Shown here: positions 34,844 to 45,118 of the stretch, one piece after another | Layout: the number at the start of each line of letters is the position of its first letter | How positions within the stretch are numbered: position 1 is the stretch's first letter | Source of the DNA: Lachnospiraceae bacterium | GTDB lineage: Bacteria; Bacillota; Clostridia; Lachnospirales; Lachnospiraceae | Direction: 5' to 3' | DNA length: 45,128 bases | NCBI GenBank assembly: GCA_024698885.1 | Contig: JAILQQ010000087.1 | Location: 1 to 45,128, forward strand | Made by a program: the position numbers and the translations under genes | The notes under the pieces: model-generated | The model's database searches: none | The model's input: only the letters and a program-made list of their open reading frames with translations | Told to the model about the DNA's origin: nothing

Positions 34844-37015
34844 TCAGTATTTGATATCGTAATAAGCGGCAGGATCATAGTTGCCCATCTGCGCCGCCAT
34901 GGCGGGATCATACTCCGGAAGCACCGGTGCCGGCCCCATTGCATTCAGGTCTTCCATGACCGGTTCCTGCGGAATAAAGGGCATTCTTTGCGCGGAACCT
35001 GTATCGGATGGCTGTCCGGTTGTTTCCGGTGCCTTCGTTTCTGCCGTTACATTGTCCGCATCCTCTTCATCTGCGCTCTCGTCTTTTCCGTTTTTACCAA
35101 AAAGACCGGAAAAGAAGGATTTTTTCTTCTTCTTTTTCGTCGAAGCCTCTTCCTTTTCAGGCTGAGAGGATTTCGATGTCTCTTCCTTCATATATTCGCT
35201 GGCAAAGGCATTCCGATATGCCAACACCTCATTGACCGGCATCTCCTGGGTCGTTCCGTTCACATCGTAATGATTGACCGAATTGTACAACTCCGCATAA
35301 GCCGCCGAATCATCCTCATACATCATATTCGGATCATACATCGGATTTTCAAAAGCAGGCGGCACATTGTAAAAACTCGCATCCGTCCCGAAGATCAGTG
35401 AAGCGCCCTGACTGTTGTCAGCCTGCGGATATCCGTAATAAACGCCGGAAGCATCTGATTGCTCCGCCGGTCCCTGCTCTGTGACCGTCGTACCCTCCGG
35501 TCCGGCTGCCGTTACCAGAGCTTCCGCTTCCGAAAGCACAGGATCCTGCACCGGAGCTTCCTGCTCTTTTGCTGAGCCCTTTTCCGTCTGATTCATTGCG
35601 GAAACGGTATCACCGAGCTCTTCGATCGCTTCTTCCATTCGTTTCGAATAAAGAGCACTTAGATCGATCATATCCGGATCGCCTTTATCCTTTTCAGATG
35701 CACTGTCCCGCGATCCCTCCGGTATTTCCTTAGCTTCCGCCGTCATCTCCGCGGATGCGTTCTCAGTCTCCCCGTCATGTGTTTCTTCCGGCTCTTCCTT
35801 CTCTCTTCCGATAAAGAAATCCGGCTCCTTTTTCTGTTTTTCAGCCGCTTCAGTCTGTCCTTCCGCTTCCGTCAGTTCTTCCGTTTTAGCGGCTGTTTCC
35901 GCTTCTTTATCCGGTGCCGCTTTCTCATCGGCCGAGACGGTCAACGTTGTTTTCTCCGGCTCAGCCGCCTTGATATCCGTTTGGACCTCTTCTTTTTCTT
36001 TTATTTCATCCGTTTTCTTCTCATCGGATTTCAGCTTGCCGCCTTCCTCCTCAGGCTTCTTTTCTTTCTTTGGCGGGATCGGCACACCGAAGATCGAAGT
36101 GTCCCGTCTGGCCAGTCGTTCCTCGAAAGACAATTCCCGTTTTTGCTGTCCCTGTTGTTCCTGCTGCCTGAGCAGCGCACCATGCATGCCTTTGGCGGGT
36201 GCCTGGCTCTGGGATGATTTCTGCTGATCGGGTTTGTCCGTCCGGTTGAGCTGTCTGGCCAATTGACTCAGGGAGGCAACCCTGCCTTCTCCCGCACCGG
36301 CGGATGTCTGACGGGAGGCCACAGCATTTCCCGAGGTCTGAGTGCCGCTTACCGATATGCCGTGTCCCGGCTCCAGAAGTGCCTCAAAGCCCGTCGCACG
36401 CTTGATCCCCGGCCGGTACAGATGATTCCTGAGCATCAGCAGATACCGGGAGAATTCGATATTCATCCCGTCCAGATCCGGCTCCGGCTCCTCCCGGAAC
36501 CGATCCCGGATAAAGCCCTCGGACATCCAGCCGATCATATGGATCACGCGGTTCACATCCACGAAATCATCAAAGCGGCTCATATCCGCCTGACCGTATA
36601 ACGTACGGTACGTATCACTCAGGGCGTTTCTGTCCTTTCCGATCACAGCCAGAGCGTCCGGATGATCCTCAAACCGGACACTGTCAAGAAACTGCTGCAT
36701 ATACGGATAATTCCGCATCACCCTGGTCTTGACTCCTTCAATCATCCTCTGGATCTCGAAGAAATCAGTCTCTCCGCGCTTGACCGACTGGGTCAGCTCC
36801 AGTGTCATATATTTGACGCTGTAATCATAGACAAATTCATACGCACCGATCTTAGATTCAAAATAGTGAAACAGCAACCCTTTGGAAATGCCCGCCGCTT
36901 TAACGATGACATCGGTGCTGGCTTTTTTGTAACCGTTTTCGGCAAACACTTTTAAGCAGGCGTTAATGATAGCGTCCTGCTTCTCTTTTTTGACATCAAA
37001 AAATTTTGGATTCAT
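34844..37015 (-). CDS. TetR-like regulator with ~500-residue acidic disordered tail
   Basis: A 723-residue protein. The first ~60 residues are a clear TetR DNA-binding domain (ACLKVFAENGYKKASTDVIV, then the GISKGLLFHYFESK recognition helix), and residues to about 200 form the TetR ligand/dimer domain. From about 225 to the end the sequence is low complexity, rich in Glu, Lys, Ala, Ser, Thr and Gln, with blocks such as KKPEEEGGKLKSDEKKTDE, a basic run KKKKKK (627-632) followed by SFFSGLFG, and a Pro/Tyr-rich end (YDPAAYYDIKY). No membrane helix. TetR proteins are usually about 200 residues. It has its own promoter and palindrome. Function of the tail is unknown. Confidence 0.88.
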   Translation of the reverse strand: MNPKFFDVKKEKQDAIINACLKVFAENGYKKASTDVIVKAAGISKGLLFHYFESKIGAYEFVYDYSVKYMTLELTQSVKRGETDFFEIQRMIEGVKTRVMRNYPYMQQFLDSVRFEDHPDALAVIGKDRNALSDTYRTLYGQADMSRFDDFVDVNRVIHMIGWMSEGFIRDRFREEPEPDLDGMNIEFSRYLLMLRNHLYRPGIKRATGFEALLEPGHGISVSGTQTSGNAVASRQTSAGAGEGRVASLSQLARQLNRTDKPDQQKSSQSQAPAKGMHGALLRQQEQQGQQKRELSFEERLARRDTSIFGVPIPPKKEKKPEEEGGKLKSDEKKTDEIKEKEEVQTDIKAAEPEKTTLTVSADEKAAPDKEAETAAKTEELTEAEGQTEAAEKQKKEPDFFIGREKEEPEETHDGETENASAEMTAEAKEIPEGSRDSASEKDKGDPDMIDLSALYSKRMEEAIEELGDTVSAMNQTEKGSAKEQEAPVQDPVLSEAEALVTAAGPEGTTVTEQGPAEQSDASGVYYGYPQADNSQGASLIFGTDASFYNVPPAFENPMYDPNMMYEDDSAAYAELYNSVNHYDVNGTTQEMPVNEVLAYRNAFASEYMKEETSKSSQPEKEEASTKKKKKKSFFSGLFGKNGKDESADEEDADNVTAETKAPETTGQPSDTGSAQRMPFIPQEPVMEDLNAMGPAPVLPEYDPAMAAQMGNYDPAAYYDIKY

Positions 37016-37106
37016 TTTTCCCCCACTTCAGGCTCTCCCACCCGTCCCTTCTCATAACTCACGCTTATGATAATCCGGTTTCGCCGCCCCTTTTCAGCTC
37101 CACCGG

Positions 37107-37151
37107 TGACTGTACAAGTCAAATGATAGCACAGTTAACATAATCCGTCAA
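37107..37151 (-). promoter_or_regulatory. Promoter and candidate operator of the TetR-like gene
   Basis: Minus strand: TTGACG (37146-37151), 17 bp, TATCAT (37123-37128). Immediately downstream is the palindrome TGACT-GTACA-AGTCA (37107-37121). Its position over the transcription start fits autorepression by the TetR-like protein. Confidence 0.7.
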
Positions 37152-37176
37152 CTGCCTCTTATGGTCAAAAATAGAA

Positions 37177-38781
37177 TTAATGTCGAAAATGCCGCATTCC
37201 GGTAAACACCATGGTCATACCGTAAGCGTCCGCTTTATCGATCGACTCCTGATCCCGGATCGAACCGCCCGGCTGAATGATCGCTGTAATCCCCGCTTCG
37301 TGGGCTGCTTCCACGGTATCCGCAAACGGGAAGAACGCATCGGAAGCCAGGACCGCCCCGGTCAGCGCTTCCTTTCCAATCAGCTCCCGCGCATGGTCAA
37401 AGCACTGCTTCGCTGCCCAGATTCGGTTGACCTGCCCGGGTCCGATGCCCACAGACTGCGTATTTTTAACGACTACGATCCCGTTGCTCTTCGTATATTT
37501 GACGATCCGCATGCCAAACTGCATGTCCGCAAGCTGTTCTTTCGTGGGCTGCGCCTTTGTCACCACCTTCAGATCTTCCTCATGATAAAGCTCCGCGTCT
37601 ATCGTCTGCACGATCAGGCCGCCGTTCACCTTCTTCATATCAAAGGCCTTTTTATCCTGCGCCGTACTGATGTCGGGAAGCCGCAAAACCCGGAGGTTTT
37701 TCTTCTCCCGCAAAAGCGCCAGCGCTTCCTCCGTATAAGCCGGTGCCACGATCACCTCCAGGAAAACAGGCTTCATCGCTTCCGCAAGTGCCAGGGAAAC
37801 AGTCCTGTTTACCACTAATATACCGCCGTAGATCGATACCTTGTCCGCCGAAAAAGCCTTCTCCCAGGCTTTTAAGACCGCGGTTTCCTCATCCGGCGCG
37901 TGATCAACGGGGCAGTCCGCTTCGGTACTGACCCTGACCGAGCCGACACCACAGGGATTTCCATGCTTACAGGCCACCACCGTCGGATCCGTAAACTCCT
38001 TGAGCAGTTCCAGCGCGCCGTTGGTATCATTAATATTATTAAAGGAAAGCTCCTTCCCGTTTAGCTGTTCCGCGTCAGTTAAGGATCCCTTCCGATGGCC
38101 GATCTCGCGGTAAAAGGCCGCCTTCTGGTGAGGGTTCTCGCCATAGCGCATATCCTGAAGCTTTTCAAAGGTCATCGTCAGTGTATCCGGAAGCGTTTCG
38201 TCCTCCCGCTGTCTGCGGATATAATCGGCGATCATGGTATCGTAATGCGCCGTGTGGGAAAAGACCTTCTGCATCAGATAGAATTTCGTATCAATATCTA
38301 CGCTGCCGTTTTCCTTTAACTGCTCCATTACCGTTTCATAATCGGCCGGATCCGTTACCACCGTCACATCCTGATAGTTCTTCGCCGCCGCCCGCAGCAT
38401 GGAAGGTCCGCCGATATCTATATTTTCCACGGCTTCCTCTCTTGTCACACCTTCCTTCAGGATCGTTTCCCGAAAAGGATATAAATTGACGATCACCAGA
38501 TCGATCGGCTCGATCCCAAGCTCCGAAAGCTGTTTCATATGCTCGGGGTTACCACGCATAGCCAGAATACCGGCATGGACTCTTGGATGCAGCGTCTTTA
38601 CCCTGCCGTCCAGGCATTCCGGAAAGCCGGTCAGCTCTGAGATCTCCGTAACCTTAATGCCTGCTTCCGTAAGCGTTTTCGCGGTCCCGCCGGTGGAAAT
38701 GATCTCCGTTCCCATCTCTCTCAGCTCTTTCGCCAGTTTAATGATCCCGCTCTTATCCGACACACTGATCAGTGCTCTCAT
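37177..38781 (-). CDS. purH: Bifunctional AICAR transformylase/IMP cyclohydrolase PurH
   Basis: Catalyses the last two steps of IMP synthesis. The N-terminal IMP cyclohydrolase domain begins ALISVSDKSGI and holds STGGT and NIDIGGPSMLRAAAKN. The C-terminal transformylase domain has the catalytic Lys-His in ACKHGNPCG and ends with the QPGGSIRDQE loop. It is 534 residues, normal for the family. The start at 38781 follows a strong CAGGAGGAA site. It lies 21 bp after the EAL-domain gene and in the same strand block as guaB, tying IMP synthesis and its conversion to XMP together. Confidence 0.96.
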   Translation of the reverse strand: MRALISVSDKSGIIKLAKELREMGTEIISTGGTAKTLTEAGIKVTEISELTGFPECLDGRVKTLHPRVHAGILAMRGNPEHMKQLSELGIEPIDLVIVNLYPFRETILKEGVTREEAVENIDIGGPSMLRAAAKNYQDVTVVTDPADYETVMEQLKENGSVDIDTKFYLMQKVFSHTAHYDTMIADYIRRQREDETLPDTLTMTFEKLQDMRYGENPHQKAAFYREIGHRKGSLTDAEQLNGKELSFNNINDTNGALELLKEFTDPTVVACKHGNPCGVGSVRVSTEADCPVDHAPDEETAVLKAWEKAFSADKVSIYGGILVVNRTVSLALAEAMKPVFLEVIVAPAYTEEALALLREKKNLRVLRLPDISTAQDKKAFDMKKVNGGLIVQTIDAELYHEEDLKVVTKAQPTKEQLADMQFGMRIVKYTKSNGIVVVKNTQSVGIGPGQVNRIWAAKQCFDHARELIGKEALTGAVLASDAFFPFADTVEAAHEAGITAIIQPGGSIRDQESIDKADAYGMTMVFTGMRHFRH

Positions 38782-38802
38782 CCTGTTTCCTCCTGCCGCA
38801 TT

Positions 38803-40986
38803 CTATGCGTATTTTTGCTCAAAGTCTTCCTTTTTCATCGGTTCATCGATGCAAAAGCCCTGAATGTAACGAATCTGCAGGCTCTCAAGCCTATGCAGCA
38901 TTTCTTCTGTTTCCACGCCTTTGGCGCACACCTTGACACGCCTCTGCCTGAGCGGTTCCAGTATTCCCCTTACAAAAGCTTCCGGATCATCCGTTTCCGC
39001 TATTCTTTTCACCGTTTCCTGTGACAGCTTCACTGCGTTTACCGGCAGGGCGGAAACAAGTGCCATGGATTCCTTCTCCGCGAGAAAATCATCTATTGCG
39101 ATCCGGCACCCAAAGCCTTTCAGGGATGTCAAAAGCTCCTGCAGTTCGGGATTCTTTTCCCGCAGCGCTTCCTCCGGGATCTCCAGGGTCAGATTTTTCG
39201 GATTGATCCCCGTTTCCTGCAATACCGTGCGGATGTCCTCCTCCAGATGTCCGGAAAGAAGCTCCTCGGCAGAAAGATTGACGTCCGCCTTACAGTAGGG
39301 ATGTCCGGATTCATTCCATTTTCTCACTGAGAGGCAGGCTTCTTTAAGCACATGGCGGCCGATGGGAATGATCAGACCGGTCTGCTTCGCATTCGGCAGG
39401 AAGGAATCCGGCAGCATAAAGCCAAGCGAGCGGGAATTCCATCTGACAAGGGCTTCCGCCGCCACGCATTTTCTGTTCTTTAAAAGATCGATCACGGGCT
39501 GGTAATATACCTCAAATTCCGCCATTACCTTCGGATCGATCGTCTTATCGCTGAAGTTCTGCGTAATTGCCGCTGTCTGATCTTCCGTCTCTGCCGAAGG
39601 ATTCTCCGTAACCGGCGCTGCTTCCGCCGCCTCAAACAGCGAATAAAGCACTGCGTAGCGCCCGTCCACCCATTTAATGACCGTGCGGTTCATATAATAC
39701 CGCCTGCCGCTCTTTTCATCGCAGATTTCCGTGCGCAGATCGTTGCCGTCCGTTTCCGCCCGCAGCAGGTCATGGATTGACCCGTCCTTCAGCGCATCGG
39801 AAAATTCCTCCTCCAGTTTCTTATTGACAAACAGGATCTCATTGCTCTGCTTGTCCTTCACCAGGATATAACTCCCGACATTGTTTAGGATGACCTTCAG
39901 AGAAATGTAGGAGGAGGTCAGCGATTCCTTGTTTAAGCGCTTGTCATAAATGCTCTGTAAGATCCTTGCCGTATCGCCGAAAAACTTGATATCCTCTCTG
40001 CTCCAGAGTCTTGTCGGGTCATTGTCGGCAAAGATCAGGTACATGCTGACCCGGCGCGGCTGCCGTCCCGAAAAGACAGGAAGTGCCACAAAGCTGATGA
40101 TCCCGATGGATCCCAGCCAAAGCCTGAAATCATATTCTATATCCGTCCGTGAGGAGACCACCATGGGTTTGTCCCCTATGGCGGCCATGTATTTCACCAC
40201 ATCCGCCATATCGACCCGCTCGATCACCGGATCGGTATTTTCGCTCCGATATCTGCCCTTCACCTCTATGGTATTCTGCTCCCTGTCAGGCGCGATCACA
40301 TAGGCATGGGAAATATCCACGCTCTTTCCGGCTGTAGTGACCAGTTCATGACAGATATCCTCAAATCTTTCATTGGAATCAAGCAGCTCAACGATATGCG
40401 TTGTCGCCTCGGATCTGTGCAGCGCCCGGGATAACGCCATCTCGCTCTGTCTGCTTTTTTCCTCCTCCTTGCGGGAGTATTCAAGCAGCGCGGCGTTGCT
40501 GTAGATGCGGTTATATATTTCCCGGAGATAGTCAAGACCGCCGAAAAAGATATTCTCATCCACGACAGACCGGATGTTAAAGATCGCATCCTTTCCGTCA
40601 GGATCATAATATACCGCGCAGACGATAAAGCAGAACAGGGGGACATGGTTTGATTTGATGGCTACGGCGGCCAGCTTCATATTCGAGAACTCCGTATTCT
40701 CGACGATCTGCTCCTCGAGCCTTGTTTTCATTACCCTTCTGTAAAGATCCTCGACCTGCCGCTTGCTTAACAGATCCGCGATCCGGTTGGTGTCCCGCAT
40801 ATCGCGCCCGGAAATATCGGTAAGCTGTTTTCCTTCTTCATCCAGCGCAAACAAAAACAGACCGGAAATGTCCGCAAAATAATCCTGGTCCTTTTGCAGA
40901 ACAGTCCGATCTATCGGGGGCTTCCCGCCGCCCCTACGTTCTTCATTCCCTGCTGGGTCTGTATTTTCTACCTTAAATTCCATCAT
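38803..40986 (-). CDS. GAF/PAS-EAL domain protein, probably degenerate c-di-GMP phosphodiesterase
   Basis: A 727-residue soluble protein. After a variable N-terminus (1-160) and a coiled-coil linker, a GAF-like domain (about 205-345), a PAS-like domain (about 365-455) and a C-terminal EAL domain (about 485-725) are seen. Intact EAL residues are E511-A-L, N570, E602, D632-D633, K653 and Q709. However loop 6, normally DDFGTGYSS, reads DDFLAEKES, and the AEGVE glutamate proposed as catalytic base is K689 (AKGVE). It may therefore bind c-di-GMP as a receptor with little or no activity. It overlaps the ABC-2 permease stop by 4 bp. Confidence 0.88.
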   Translation of the reverse strand: MMEFKVENTDPAGNEERRGGGKPPIDRTVLQKDQDYFADISGLFLFALDEEGKQLTDISGRDMRDTNRIADLLSKRQVEDLYRRVMKTRLEEQIVENTEFSNMKLAAVAIKSNHVPLFCFIVCAVYYDPDGKDAIFNIRSVVDENIFFGGLDYLREIYNRIYSNAALLEYSRKEEEKSRQSEMALSRALHRSEATTHIVELLDSNERFEDICHELVTTAGKSVDISHAYVIAPDREQNTIEVKGRYRSENTDPVIERVDMADVVKYMAAIGDKPMVVSSRTDIEYDFRLWLGSIGIISFVALPVFSGRQPRRVSMYLIFADNDPTRLWSREDIKFFGDTARILQSIYDKRLNKESLTSSYISLKVILNNVGSYILVKDKQSNEILFVNKKLEEEFSDALKDGSIHDLLRAETDGNDLRTEICDEKSGRRYYMNRTVIKWVDGRYAVLYSLFEAAEAAPVTENPSAETEDQTAAITQNFSDKTIDPKVMAEFEVYYQPVIDLLKNRKCVAAEALVRWNSRSLGFMLPDSFLPNAKQTGLIIPIGRHVLKEACLSVRKWNESGHPYCKADVNLSAEELLSGHLEEDIRTVLQETGINPKNLTLEIPEEALREKNPELQELLTSLKGFGCRIAIDDFLAEKESMALVSALPVNAVKLSQETVKRIAETDDPEAFVRGILEPLRQRRVKVCAKGVETEEMLHRLESLQIRYIQGFCIDEPMKKEDFEQKYA

Positions 40987-41723
40987 TTCCTTCGATTATA
41001 CCTGTATATACCGATTCCGCTGGAAACAATCAGATAAAAGAATCCCATGGAAACCGTTAACGGAATGTTCCGCGCCGGATCAGCCGGATACGGTATCAGT
41101 GAAAAAAGCTGAGTGACTGTGACTGTCCTGATCAGGCGGAACGGCTCCAGACGGAACGGCTCTGCCGCAAGCAGCATGATCCCTCTTTCCAAAACAACCG
41201 TCAGCAGAAAGTAGAAAAGGTATGCCTTCTTCCTGTCTGAAAAGCCAAACAAAAACATATTCGCAAAGCCGATGCCCGCAAGCCACAGCGGGATCGCGTA
41301 AACCATTTTCTCCAGAAAATCAAAAATATCCGTATGGCCGATCGTGCCATCGCTCAAATGGAAAAGCAGAGTGACTATGAACAGCGTCACCACGGTGATC
41401 AGCAGAAAGGCCATGGCAAGAAGAACAGAAGCCGAAAGCTTCGAGAGATAAAACTGCGTCCGGCTGAGTCCCGGCTGAATCCTGCCTTCTCCGTAAACAA
41501 TGTCGGCAATGAATATGCAGCTGTAATACGGAATCACAAAACACCAGGTCGCATATACCAGAATATTATATGCGAAGGTTCCTTCATTCGAACCGTAGAT
41601 CGCGCGGAAAGCCAGAACTGCCACATTGGCAAGCAGACAGGCCCCTGCGATCGCGATGATATATATCTTGGAAGGCCTGCTTTTCAGAGCCTTCCGGAAT
41701 TCATTGATAATATACTGTCCCAT
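40983..41723 (-). CDS. ABC-2-type membrane permease-like protein (no ATPase partner)
   Basis: A 246-residue integral membrane protein with six hydrophobic helices in the ABC-2 permease pattern. The N-terminal amphipathic segment INEFRKALKSRPSKIYIIAI and a central loop SDIVYGEGRIQPG-like region (IADIVYGEGRIQPGLSR) are typical. An ATP-binding subunit is not encoded nearby, so either it works with a remote ATPase or it has another role. It lies between guaB (24 bp upstream) and the EAL gene, which it overlaps by 4 bp, suggesting coupled synthesis. No good ribosome site precedes its start at 41723. Confidence 0.8.
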   Translation of the reverse strand: MGQYIINEFRKALKSRPSKIYIIAIAGACLLANVAVLAFRAIYGSNEGTFAYNILVYATWCFVIPYYSCIFIADIVYGEGRIQPGLSRTQFYLSKLSASVLLAMAFLLITVVTLFIVTLLFHLSDGTIGHTDIFDFLEKMVYAIPLWLAGIGFANMFLFGFSDRKKAYLFYFLLTVVLERGIMLLAAEPFRLEPFRLIRTVTVTQLFSLIPYPADPARNIPLTVSMGFFYLIVSSGIGIYRYNRRK

Positions 41724-41747
41724 GTCATCTGTTACCGGACATATCCG

Positions 41748-43247
<1,500 letters not shown>

Positions 43248-43751
43248 CTACATCCTGACTTTTCTAGGTGCCATATTTCTCATCACGTTTAACAGGGCTT
43301 CATCCGGCTCAAGCTTATATAAAGCCTCTCCCTTTTCATCATGATATGCCAGATAATATACTCTGTGGTCCGGAAATCCCGAGCTGTAATCCTTGACAGT
43401 TACCTTCCGGCTCAGATAGGAATCAAAATCATGACCATCCGCAGGCGCAAACAGCTCCATCTTCAGAAGATCCAGCGTTTCCATCTTTTTGCGCTTCTGC
43501 TTTGACATGATTTTATCAATCGTAAGTTCTTTGTCAAGATAAAGATATTCATATTCAATATCCAGCATCGGAAAAACCAGATATGCCGACGCAAAGCCGG
43601 CAATGATTGCGCCAAAGATCAGAACAGATATGCCAAACATCAACGAGGCCAGCACAAAGATCGCACAGACCGCGATGCACCCCGCCTTGATCAGGATATT
43701 CAAAGGATTCGGTTTTCTTGCCACCAGGCATTCCACATAAGTATCGTTCAT
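43248..43751 (-). CDS. Small membrane protein of unknown function (DUF6106-like)
   Basis: A 167-residue protein beginning MNDTYVECLVARK. Two adjacent hydrophobic helices (about 20-62: LIKAGCIAVCAIFVLASLMF and VLIFGAIIAGFASAYLVFP) are followed by a cytoplasmic beta-rich domain (YEYLYLDKELTIDKIMSKQKR and later strands) that resembles a pleckstrin-like fold. I recall a Lachnospiraceae family (DUF6106) of this type, but am not certain. The start at 43751 follows CGAGGT. It is 4 bp after the DegT-type gene and 36 bp before guaB. Confidence 0.75.
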   Translation of the reverse strand: MNDTYVECLVARKPNPLNILIKAGCIAVCAIFVLASLMFGISVLIFGAIIAGFASAYLVFPMLDIEYEYLYLDKELTIDKIMSKQKRKKMETLDLLKMELFAPADGHDFDSYLSRKVTVKDYSSGFPDHRVYYLAYHDEKGEALYKLEPDEALLNVMRNMAPRKVRM

Positions 43752-43755
43752 ATGA

Positions 43756-44892
43756 TTAACCTCGGTTGATAATAATGCTGCAGATCCTGTCCACTTCCTC
43801 GAGAGGCAGATCCGCAAAAAGCGGAAGCGTCAGAACCTGCTCACTGATCTGTTTCGCAACCGGCGTTTCCGCGGGATCGAAAATGCCCCTGTAGCAATCA
43901 AAGGCATTTGTGGTTGGGTAAAAATATTTTCTCGCAAATATTCCGTTTGCGGAGAGTATTTCCGCTGCCTCGTCCCGGGACAGCCCAAAAATTTCCTTAT
44001 TAAATAATATAGGGTAGTAGCCGTAATTCATGGTAAGTCCCGGTTGGGCTTTTCGAAGCGTAAGGCCCGGGATACCCTGCAGATTCCGGTCGTAGCGTTC
44101 CGAAACCTTTTTTCGCCTCGCGATTTCCTCTGCGATATGGCGAAGATTGCATAAACCCATGACGGCACAGAATTCGTTCAGCTTCGCGTTGGTGCCGACC
44201 GCCTCGACATTGTTTTCCCGGCTGATCCCGAAATCCTTCAGCAGATAAAGCATCTCCCCGAAGGCCTTTTCCCTGTTCCCGAAGCAAACCGCTCCGCCCT
44301 CGATCGTATGAAAAACCTTGGTCGCGTGAAAGCTGTAGCAGGAAGCGTCTCCGAAGGTGCCGATCCCCCGGCCGTCAAGACTCTCGCCAAAGGCATGCGC
44401 GGCATCATAGATCACTTTCAGTCCGTACTCCTTCGCGATCCTGTCAATTTCATCCACCCGGCAGATATTTCCGTAAACATGCACCGGAAGGATCGCGCAG
44501 GTCCGATCGGTGATCAGCTCTCTGATCCGCCCGGGATCCATCGTATAATCCTTGGGATTTATATCACAGAATACCGGTTTTAAGCCGCATCTTACGATAG
44601 CATGCGTTGTTGATGCGAAGGTAAAGGGCGTCGTGATCACCTCTCCCTTCAGAGCAAAGGCCTGAAGGCTCAGTTCGATGGCATTATGGCCGTTTGTGAA
44701 CAATTCGATATTGTCGACCTTAAGATATGCCTTGAGCGCTTCCTTCAGCTCCTCATGCTTTACCCCCATATTAGTCAGATAGCGGCTGTCCCATACGGAG
44801 CGCAGCTCCTCCATGTATTCCTCTATGGAAGGCATGGAAGAACGCGTAACCAGTATTTTCTCTTCTTTGTTTTTCTTCTTATTATTATTCAT
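43756..44892 (-). CDS. DegT/DnrJ/EryC1/StrS family aminotransferase
   Basis: PLP-dependent sugar aminotransferase-like protein of 378 residues. The PLP lysine is in SFHATKVFHTIEGG, the ring-binding Asp in VIYDAAHAFG, and FTNGHNAIELSLQA matches the phosphate-binding start. The family typically makes amino sugars on nucleotide carriers (cell-surface glycans or secondary metabolites), but no glycan genes are adjacent here, which is unusual. Start uncertain: ATG at 44892 has no ribosome site and follows a promoter by a few bases. The ATG opens an Asn/Lys-rich leader (MNNNKKKNKEEK) before the normal family start ILVTRSSMPS. Confidence 0.9.
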   Translation of the reverse strand: MNNNKKKNKEEKILVTRSSMPSIEEYMEELRSVWDSRYLTNMGVKHEELKEALKAYLKVDNIELFTNGHNAIELSLQAFALKGEVITTPFTFASTTHAIVRCGLKPVFCDINPKDYTMDPGRIRELITDRTCAILPVHVYGNICRVDEIDRIAKEYGLKVIYDAAHAFGESLDGRGIGTFGDASCYSFHATKVFHTIEGGAVCFGNREKAFGEMLYLLKDFGISRENNVEAVGTNAKLNEFCAVMGLCNLRHIAEEIARRKKVSERYDRNLQGIPGLTLRKAQPGLTMNYGYYPILFNKEIFGLSRDEAAEILSANGIFARKYFYPTTNAFDCYRGIFDPAETPVAKQISEQVLTLPLFADLPLEEVDRICSIIINRG

Positions 44893-44902
44893 AATTTCGT
44901 AA

Positions 44903-44931
44903 AGTATAACAAAAAAAACCGGTATAGGCAA
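44903..44931 (-). promoter_or_regulatory. Sigma-A promoter of the DegT-type gene
   Basis: Minus strand: TTGCCT (44926-44931), 17 bp, TATACT (44903-44908). Transcription should begin at about 44896, only a few bases before the ATG at 44892, giving an almost leaderless mRNA. Confidence 0.7.
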
Positions 44932-45037
44932 GGTAAAGCGGGAGAGAGATCAGCCGGAGGTAAAATCCGTTGTTTCGGCATGGAATTTCCGAAGCAATTG
45001 TACTATAATAGGCTGATAAAGCATTGGAAGACGCGGT

Positions 45038-45118
45038 GCTCCCGCGGCGCAGCGCTTTGATAAAGAGCAAAAGCACCATGCAGCTTTGCTCCTTATCAAA
45101 GCGCTGCGCCGCGGGAGC
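45038..45118. repeat. Long hairpin with perfect 26-bp arms at right edge
   Basis: Arms 45038-45063 and 45093-45118 are perfectly complementary over 26 bp (outer end GCTCCCGCGGCGC). The stem continues as GAGCAAAAGC/GCTTTGCTC with one bulged base, closing on ACCATGCA. It lies upstream of the DegT-type promoter, and may be longer outside the window. Confidence 0.93.
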
